A stretch of DNA of 64,000 nt from Azospirillum oryzae (GTDB taxonomy: Bacteria; Pseudomonadota; Alphaproteobacteria; Azospirillales; Azospirillaceae): contig NZ_FXAK01000007.1 of assembly GCF_900177515.1 (NCBI RefSeq), forward strand, positions 1 through 64,000, written 5' to 3'. The notes beneath the pieces were generated by a model, which saw nothing but the letters and a program-made list of their open reading frames with translations, ran no database searches and was not told the origin of the DNA. The position numbers and the translations under genes were made by a program. How positions within the stretch are numbered: the stretch's first letter is position 1; each line of letters starts with the position of its first letter. Below are positions 57,314 through 64,000 of this stretch, in pieces.

Positions 57314-57351
57314 AAAAAGTAACGGGCGGCGCATCACCGACACGCCGCCCG
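57314..57351 (-). terminator. Intrinsic terminator of the dnaK-dnaJ operon
   Basis: The 9-bp stem 57323-57331 / 57343-57351 with an 11-nt loop is followed on the minus strand by TTACTTTTTGTC. It lies 27 bp past the dnaJ stop. Confidence 0.88.
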
Positions 57352-57377
57352 CTGATAATTTTCGCATTGGTGAAGGA

Positions 57378-58529
57378 TCAGTCCTTCAGGTCCTCCCAAA
57401 GCTCCTTCACCTTCGCGAAGAAGCCCTCCGACTGCGGGTTCGACCCTTCCTTTGCGGCACCCTCGAACTCGCGCAGCAGTTCCTGCTGGCGTTTGGTCAG
57501 GTTCACCGGCGTCTCGACCACCGCCTGGATGTACATGTCGCCGCGCTGGGCGCTGCGCAGGACCGACATGCCCTTGCCCTTGATGCGGAACTGGTGGCCG
57601 GACTGGGTGCCCGGCGGGACCGTCACCTTGGTGCGGCTGCCGTCGATGGTCGGCACCTCCACCGAGCCGCCGAGCGCCGCCGTGGTCATCGGGATCGGCA
57701 CCCGGCAGTGGATGTTGGCGCCGTCGCGCTGGAAGATCGGGTGCGGCGCCAGCGCCAGGAAGATGTAGAGGTCGCCGGCCGGCGCCCCGCGCAGCCCCGC
57801 CTCGCCCTCGCCGGCCAGACGGATGCGGGTGCCGTCCTCGACGCCGGCGGGGATGTTGACCTGCAGGGTCTTCTCCTTGCGCAGCCGCCCGGAGCCGCCG
57901 CAGTTCTTGCAGGCGTCCTTGATGACCTTGCCGGCACCGTGGCAGCCGGGGCAGGTCCGCTCGATGGTGAAGAAGCCCTGTTGCGCCCGCACCTTGCCGT
58001 GACCCTGGCAGGTCGGGCAGGTGATCGGCTGGGTCCCCGCCGCGGCGCCGGAGCCGTTGCAGCTGTCGCACTGCACGGTGGTGGGCACGCGGATGGTGGT
58101 CTGGGTGCCCTTGAAGGCGTCCTCCAGCCCGATCTCCAGATTGTAGCGCAGATCCTGGCCGCGGCCCGACGCACCGCCGCCGCCGCGGCGCCCGCCCATG
58201 AACTCGCCGAACATCTCGTCGAAGATGTCGGCGAAGCCGCCGCCGCCGCCGAAGTCGAAATTGAAGCCGCCGGCCCCGGCGCCCGCGCCCGGACCACGGC
58301 CATTCTCGAAGGCGGCGTGGCCGAACCGGTCGTAGGCCGCGCGCTTCTGATCGTCCTTCAGGACGTCGTACGCTTCGCTGATTTCCTTGAACTTCTGCTC
58401 GGCGTCCTTGTCACCCTGGTTGCGGTCCGGGTGGTACTGCATCGCCATCTTGCGATAAGCCTTTTTCAGCTCATCCGCGCTGGCGTTCTTCGCCACACCG
58501 AGCAGCTCGTAATAATCCTGTTTCGCCAT
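57378..58529 (-). CDS. dnaJ: Chaperone DnaJ
   Basis: A 383-residue type I J-protein. The J domain has HPD at residues 33-35, a Gly/Phe-rich linker follows, then four zinc-finger repeats ([32 protein letters not shown]) and the C-terminal substrate domain. The start at 58529 ([12 protein letters not shown]) is clear; the frame extends 23 codons upstream. It stimulates DnaK ATPase. A strong stem-loop lies between dnaK and dnaJ. Confidence 0.97.
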   Translation of the reverse strand: MAKQDYYELLGVAKNASADELKKAYRKMAMQYHPDRNQGDKDAEQKFKEISEAYDVLKDDQKRAAYDRFGHAAFENGRGPGAGAGAGGFNFDFGGGGGFADIFDEMFGEFMGGRRGGGGASGRGQDLRYNLEIGLEDAFKGTQTTIRVPTTVQCDSCNGSGAAAGTQPITCPTCQGHGKVRAQQGFFTIERTCPGCHGAGKVIKDACKNCGGSGRLRKEKTLQVNIPAGVEDGTRIRLAGEGEAGLRGAPAGDLYIFLALAPHPIFQRDGANIHCRVPIPMTTAALGGSVEVPTIDGSRTKVTVPPGTQSGHQFRIKGKGMSVLRSAQRGDMYIQAVVETPVNLTKRQQELLREFEGAAKEGSNPQSEGFFAKVKELWEDLKD

Positions 58530-58604
58530 GGGGGCCGACCGCCTTTGAGTCGTTCTGGTCCAAACTGTCCGCGTCGCGTCGGAGCCTGACCCCAGCATAC
58601 CGAA

Positions 58605-58633
58605 GGCCCGCCGCCGGGAAAAGGCGGCGGGCC
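58605..58633 (-). other. Stem-loop between dnaK and dnaJ
   Basis: The 11-bp GC-only stem ggcccgccgcc (58605-58615) / ggcggcgggcc (58623-58633) has a 7-nt loop. No T-tract follows on the minus strand. It probably reduces dnaJ read-through or protects the 3' end of a dnaK message; similar intercistronic hairpins are known in dnaKJ operons. Confidence 0.7.
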
Positions 58634-58679
58634 ATCGATGCTCGCGTCAGGTCCGTATCAAAAAGAAGCTGGCCTAACC

Positions 58680-60596
<1,917 letters not shown>

Positions 60597-60759
60597 GTTC
60601 AGCCTCTTTCGTTCGGCAGATGCGTGGCGGCCCGTCTGGTCCGGCACCGCCGCGATCCCCATAGGGTCGGTGAAACGTCGGTGGAGCGCTTGGGGGTCTG
60701 GCGCCTGGGAGCCGATGCTTGAGAGCAAAGGCCCCCGGGTCCGGCCCGTGCTGGCGGAG

Positions 60760-60788
60760 ATATAGGCGGAGCCGTTTCGGGCTGCAAC
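60760..60788 (-). promoter_or_regulatory. Candidate RpoH (sigma-32) promoter of dnaK
   Basis: On the minus strand GTTG (60788-60785), 18 nt, CCTATAT (60766-60760). The alphaproteobacterial heat-shock consensus is CTTG-N17/18-CYTATNT, so only the first base differs. It would give a leader of about 155 nt before dnaK. Confidence 0.65.
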
Positions 60789-60882
60789 AGGGTGGCGCGC
60801 CTTTCGACCCGCAAATGCGGCGAAAAAACGCTGCCGCGACATCCTCCGCCATGCCGCCGCCGTCCCGCTGCTCTTCGCAATA

Positions 60883-60898
60883 GAATACCGGTGTATTC
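60883..60898. promoter_or_regulatory. Inverted repeat GAATAC-N4-GTATTC
   Basis: A perfect 6-bp dyad with a 4-bp centre, about 95 bp upstream of the dnaK promoter candidate, at the edge of the AT-rich island. It could be an operator; no known family consensus is recognised. Confidence 0.35.
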
Positions 60899-60999
60899 AA
60901 GCAAGCGAAGGCGAGTATCCCGATAATCACCCTCTCTGATTCAAATCGTCACAGATGTTACAAGTGATTAATGCTTCGATCATGAACCAGTCGATGCAG

Positions 61000-61015
61000 T
61001 TAACCTTTCATTAAC
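61000..61015. promoter_or_regulatory. Perfect CtrA binding site
   Basis: TTAA (61000-61003), 7 nt, TTAAC (61011-61015) is an exact match to the alphaproteobacterial CtrA consensus TTAA-N7-TTAAC. In DNA of this GC content such a match is very unlikely by chance. It lies 233 bp upstream of the small ORF and about 210 bp upstream of the dnaK promoter. Confidence 0.7.
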
Positions 61016-61232
61016 AAGCAATGGCGTGCAGCGCCTCTTCCAATCAATTCGCGGTTGCTGTGATTATTCATGTTCCGGAGAATCTATATAGTGAAAAGCC
61101 GAAAGGAATATGCTATCTCCTTTGTGTCATAGGGACGACCGCAAGGGATTGGGCCAGCGACGCTTCCGTCGCCGCCACCGGAGCATGCGGTTCCATGCAA
61201 AGCTGGTCACACAGGTGTGAAAGGGAAGCGCG

Positions 61233-61436
61233 ATGATGGACGAACGACGCGATGTGGCCCTGGCCATCAAGTCCTGCCTGGACAGCCTGATGAGCGACGC
61301 GACGCGCTGCGACCTCGACGACCTGGCGCGCTTCATCAGCCTCGCCGCTCTCGCCGCGGAAGAGGCGGCCGTCGCCCACGACCCCCAGGCCGTCCGTCTG
61401 AAGGCGCTGATGGCGACCGGGGCCGGCCACTGCTGA
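61233..61436 (+). CDS. Small unknown protein downstream of the CtrA box
   Basis: A 67-residue ORF beginning MMDERRDVALAIKSCLDSLM. It is Ala/Leu/Asp-rich, probably all helical, with three Cys and a GHC end, and shows no motif I recognise. aaggga lies 9 nt before the first ATG. Codon usage shows the G/C third positions of its neighbours, supporting real coding. It is convergent with the next gene. A role in the CtrA regulon is only suggested by position. Confidence 0.55.
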   Translation: MMDERRDVALAIKSCLDSLMSDATRCDLDDLARFISLAALAAEEAAVAHDPQAVRLKALMATGAGHC

Positions 61437-61485
61437 CCGGCAACCCTGGTCCGCCTTGAATTGCAGGAGCGGAAGCCCCTCTGCT

Positions 61486-62016
61486 TTATAGGATTTCGGC
61501 GTTGCGGATGGCGTCGTCGATCCGGCCCAGCATTTCGGCGCAGGACTCATCGCCATCCATCAGGTCGGGAAGCGCGAAGCTGAACATCGCGACCGCGGCC
61601 ACGCTCCCCGCCGCATCCGGGCGTTCCGCGCCGACCAGCCACAAATAGTGGGTCTCGGCGCGGCCTTCCTCTTCCGTCCGCATCATCGCCTGGGCGATCA
61701 CGGCGCCGTCGGCGCGGCTGTCCAACGTCCGGTCGCCCGCCCGCGGGTCCTGCGGCCGGACGAAGCGCAGCGCCATCTCCTGCAGGGTGGCTGCCGTTCC
61801 GCCGGAGTCCGGCCGCGGCACCACCCGGTCGGTCACCAGCCGCAGCACGCCGGCGGCCGGCGGCGGCGGCCGGAAGGTGCCCACCGGCTGCCCTTCATGC
61901 TCTTCCACATCGACCGCCCAGCCGGCCGGCAGCCGGAACCGCACCGTATCGGACCAGCCGATGTCGGAGCCGGGCCCGTTCCCCTGCCCGTCCGGTGAAT
62001 AGGTATCGTCGGCCAT
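61486..62016 (-). CDS. Hypothetical protein, DcrB/PsbP-like pattern
   Basis: A 176-residue soluble protein with no signal peptide or membrane helix. A disordered start (SPDGQGNGPGSD) precedes alternating strands: VRFRLPAGWAVDVEEHEG, GVLRLVTDRVV, then AVIAQAMMRTEEEGRAETHYLWLVG and AVAMFSFALPDL. The GW and hydrophobic strand pattern is reminiscent of DcrB/Mog1/PsbP-like folds, but I cannot assign a family firmly. The start at 62016 (MADDTYSPDG) was preferred over one 13 codons upstream. Confidence 0.7.
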   Translation of the reverse strand: MADDTYSPDGQGNGPGSDIGWSDTVRFRLPAGWAVDVEEHEGQPVGTFRPPPPAAGVLRLVTDRVVPRPDSGGTAATLQEMALRFVRPQDPRAGDRTLDSRADGAVIAQAMMRTEEEGRAETHYLWLVGAERPDAAGSVAAVAMFSFALPDLMDGDESCAEMLGRIDDAIRNAEIL

Positions 62017-62146
62017 CGCCTGCTCCCGAAAAATCGCCGCGTGCTGCTGTGGCACGCCGGGACCGGCACCATAGGCGGCGCCCGTCTTCCCGCCAATGCC
62101 AGTTTGAACCGGTCGGGATTGCCGCCGCGACCGCTTGCTCCGGGAT

Positions 62147-63199
62147 TTACTCGGGGATCAGGAACTGCACGCCCAGCCAGCGCCAGCGGCCGTCGGCGGC
62201 CGGCAGGGTGCAGTTGACGCGGGCGCGGCCCGGCGGGAAGGGATCCTTGATGCGGACCTCCACCCGATCCTCGGCGATGCGCTCCAGCGCGGTGCGGCCC
62301 TGGCCGGTGGCGAAGCAGGCCAACTTGGAGCTGTCGCCCACGCCGTCGGCGATGGTGAAGCCCAGCGGCGGCGGGTTGACGGTGACCAGCGGGTCGTCGG
62401 GCGTCAGGTCCGACACCGGCAGCGGCAGCGCGTTGGCCGCCAGCTCGAAACGGTCGGCGCTGCCGTAGGTCTCGTTCATGACGAAGCGCGGCAGGCTCCA
62501 GGGATCGGCCTGCGGGTGCAGGACCCCCGACTGCTGGCCGAAGGCGGCGGTGAAGCCCTGGTCGACCACCAGCTGCCGCACGGCCAGCGAATATTCCCCC
62601 TGCGGATAGGCGAAGATCGCCGGGCGCTTGCCCAATTCGGTCTGGAAGCGGTCGGACATCCGGCGCAGGTCGGCCGCCAGCTGATCCGGGGTGCGGGCCA
62701 GCATCGACTGGGTCGAGGTGCCGAGCGCCCCGATGGTGACCCCCGCCGCCGCCAGCTGGCGGATTTCACTCCAGCTCATGTGGGCGGGCGATCCGCGGTC
62801 GACGGCGTCGGTGGCGACGAACAGGGTAAAGGGCAGATTGGTCGCCTTCAGCCGCGGCCAAGCCTCGGTGAAGGCGGAGCGGCTGGCCTCGTCGATGGTG
62901 ATCGCCACCGTGCGGTCGGGCAGCGGCTTGCCGGTGCGCAGGGCGTCCAGGATCTTCGGCAGCGGCAGGACGTGGTAATCGCCGTCGGTCAGCTCGTCGA
63001 GATGGGCTTCGAACTGGTCGATTCGGATGCTGATCGAGGGGTTCTGGTCCTCGCCGAAGCGGTCATAGGCGAAGACCACCGCGCTGGCGCCCTGCGGTGA
63101 CGCGGATTCGGCGGCGGCGGGCCGGGACACCGGCACGAGCGCGGTCCAGACGGACAGCGCGGCGGCGGCGAGTACCCTGACGGCACGACGGAACGGCAT
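62147..63199 (-). CDS. Exported polysaccharide deacetylase-like protein with degenerate metal site
   Basis: A 350-residue protein. The start at 63199 (MPFRRAVRVLAAAALSVW) gives a signal peptide ending PAAAESA. The NodB-type domain is at about 45-260: VAITIDEASRS stands where TFDDG is expected, and IGALGTSTQSM where the zinc-ligand H(S/T)xxHP motif is expected, with both His missing. FAYPQGEYS is the usual third motif. It is therefore probably inactive as a zinc deacetylase. The C-terminal 90 residues form an additional domain. The frame is open 97 codons upstream. Confidence 0.82.
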   Translation of the reverse strand: MPFRRAVRVLAAAALSVWTALVPVSRPAAAESASPQGASAVVFAYDRFGEDQNPSISIRIDQFEAHLDELTDGDYHVLPLPKILDALRTGKPLPDRTVAITIDEASRSAFTEAWPRLKATNLPFTLFVATDAVDRGSPAHMSWSEIRQLAAAGVTIGALGTSTQSMLARTPDQLAADLRRMSDRFQTELGKRPAIFAYPQGEYSLAVRQLVVDQGFTAAFGQQSGVLHPQADPWSLPRFVMNETYGSADRFELAANALPLPVSDLTPDDPLVTVNPPPLGFTIADGVGDSSKLACFATGQGRTALERIAEDRVEVRIKDPFPPGRARVNCTLPAADGRWRWLGVQFLIPE

Positions 63200-63390
63200 G
63201 GCGGCCTGCGGAAAAGGCTGATCGGGGCGACCTTCGCCCAGACGCAAAGGATGTGCCACAGTCCCCGCCATGCGAACAAGCTCCGTCCGCCGCTTTTCCA
63301 CGGACGGCGGCGATGCGGTGCGCGCGTGCAACAATGGAAGACGTCCGCGCCGGCACAAGCCGCGATATAGGAGCCGGCACCCAACCCTTC

Positions 63391-63954
63391 CTACATCAGC
63401 CGGCCGCCGGCCGCGGCATCGGTCAGCAGCGGGTAGCGCTCGGCATTCGGAAGCTGATAGTGCCACCATTCCGACGGGTAATGCTCCCACCCGGCGCCGA
63501 CCATCACGCCCAGCAGCAGGGCGCGGTTGCGCTGCTGTTCGGCGGTCAGGTCGCTGCGGCCATGGTGCGACCGCTCGGTCATCGCGTCGAAGCCGGTACC
63601 CATGTCCAGGGCCGAGCCGGCGCCATCCACCAGCGTCAGGTCAACCGCCACCCCGCGGGTGTGGTTGGAGCCCAGCCGCGGGTCGGCGATATAGACGGGG
63701 TCGGGAAAGGCGTGCCAGAGCCTCCATTGCGCCTCCGCCGGGCGGAAGGCATCGTAAATCCGCAAGCGGCAGCCGATGCCGCGGGCCAGCCGGATGGCGT
63801 CGCCGAGCCGGCGGGCCGCTTCGGGATGCAGCAGGCACACCGCCGAGCGGTAGATCGGCACGCCCGACAGGTTGTCGGCGGTGGCGTAGAGAAGCTCCAG
63901 ATCGATGTCAAAGGCCGGGGGCGCGATCTCGGTCAGCATGGAATGGACAACCAT
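63391..63954 (-). CDS. D-alanyl-D-alanine dipeptidase (VanX/DdpX family)
   Basis: A 187-residue zinc dipeptidase. SNHTRGVAVDLTL is the SxHxxGxAxD zinc motif and SEWWHYQL carries the catalytic Glu and third ligand. The length fits DdpX (193) and VanX (202). It probably recycles D-Ala-D-Ala or related dipeptides; there are no vanH/vanA or vanRS genes nearby, so a resistance role is not indicated. Start is ambiguous among Met at 63987, 63954 and 63939, none with a clear ribosome site. Confidence 0.9.
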   Translation of the reverse strand: MVVHSMLTEIAPPAFDIDLELLYATADNLSGVPIYRSAVCLLHPEAARRLGDAIRLARGIGCRLRIYDAFRPAEAQWRLWHAFPDPVYIADPRLGSNHTRGVAVDLTLVDGAGSALDMGTGFDAMTERSHHGRSDLTAEQQRNRALLLGVMVGAGWEHYPSEWWHYQLPNAERYPLLTDAAAGGRLM

Positions 63955-64000
63955 GGGCGTATGAGGACAAGGATCGTCCTCTAGCATGGCCGCGGCGCCA

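Larger units (their letters stand above)
60597..61232. other. Gene-free region upstream of dnaK with an AT-rich island
   Basis: This 636-bp stretch holds the dnaK leader and heat-shock-type promoter (60597-60790), a 16-bp dyad (60883-60898), and from about 60880 to 61135 an unusually AT-rich island with a perfect CtrA box and, at 61085-61090, TATATA, a possible -10 for the small ORF to the right. I see no convincing gene in it; a 71-codon open frame at 61021-61236 has no ribosome site or family resemblance. Confidence 0.7.

Noticed and set aside
60883..60902. CTTGAA on the minus strand at 60902 as the -35 of a dnaK heat-shock promoter
   Set aside because: No CYTATNT-type -10 lies at the required distance; the GTTG-N18-CCTATAT site nearer to dnaK fits better.
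61021..61236. A 71-codon plus-strand frame in the AT-rich island
   Set aside because: No ribosome site and no G/C third-position bias; it covers the likely promoter of the next ORF.
63391..63954. Vancomycin-type resistance suggested by the VanX-like gene
   Set aside because: No vanH, ligase or vanRS genes are nearby and Gram-negative DdpX homologues serve D-Ala-D-Ala use.

Overview
The window looks like chromosomal DNA of a high-GC alphaproteobacterium, most likely Azospirillum or a close relative in the Rhodospirillales. The reasons are the strong G/C bias at third codon positions, the protein families seen, and a gene neighbourhood (hemE / ppsR, maf-aroE-coaE-dnaQ, mnmE-mnmG-rsmG-parA-parB) that in many alphaproteobacteria surrounds the replication origin. 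I see no insertion sequence, prophage, CRISPR array, tRNA or rRNA. It is almost entirely core genome.

Layout. 1-8.8 kb: an Smr/XRE pair, a minus-strand histidine operon (hisB-hisH-GNAT-hisA-hisF-hisE-HIT), a lipoprotein with a protease-like fold, and hslVU. 8.9-12.4 kb: mltA, a Tim44-like gene, fxsA and secB. 12.4-16.9 kb: rho and the haem genes hemJ, hemH, hemE, all on the minus strand. 16.87-17.32 kb: a gene-free segment with clustered DnaA boxes, an AT-rich stretch and nine GANTC sites, which I call the probable chromosomal oriC. 17.3-21 kb: ppsR-maf-aroE-coaE-dnaQ, running away from the origin. 21-31.2 kb: a quinone oxidoreductase, ogt and a DUF255 protein on the minus strand, then a plus-strand run of DUF6489, a [2Fe-2S] protein, mnmE, mnmG, rsmG, parA and parB. 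Five parS-like palindromes lie between 8.9 and 36.6 kb, as expected of the ParB loading zone at an origin.

31.2-39.5 kb: folA, hemW, rdgB, rph and an MFS transporter on the minus strand, maeB on the plus strand, and a GNAT/XRE-cupin pair on the minus strand. 39.7-46.9 kb: a phosphate-starvation cluster phoR-pstS-pstC-pstA-pstB-phoB with a PHO box before pstS and no phoU. 47-57 kb: a SAM hydroxide adenosyltransferase, a Bax-inhibitor-1 membrane protein, a ybbA/ybbP-type ABC exporter divergent from tesA, a FIST-domain gene, an aldo/keto reductase, thpR and a GGDEF protein. 57.4-60.8 kb: the dnaK-dnaJ chaperone operon with a heat-shock-type promoter. 60.8-64 kb: an AT-rich intergenic island with a perfect CtrA box, a small unknown ORF, a hypothetical protein, a degenerate polysaccharide deacetylase and a VanX/DdpX-type dipeptidase.

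Six composite palindromic intergenic repeats of at least two sequence types are scattered through the window. One of them is translated as the C-terminal tail of PhoR. The observations most worth following up are the GANTC-dense oriC, two inferred inversions near the origin, the repeat-derived PhoR tail, and the CtrA-box island upstream of an unknown small gene. I found no clearly new multi-gene system.
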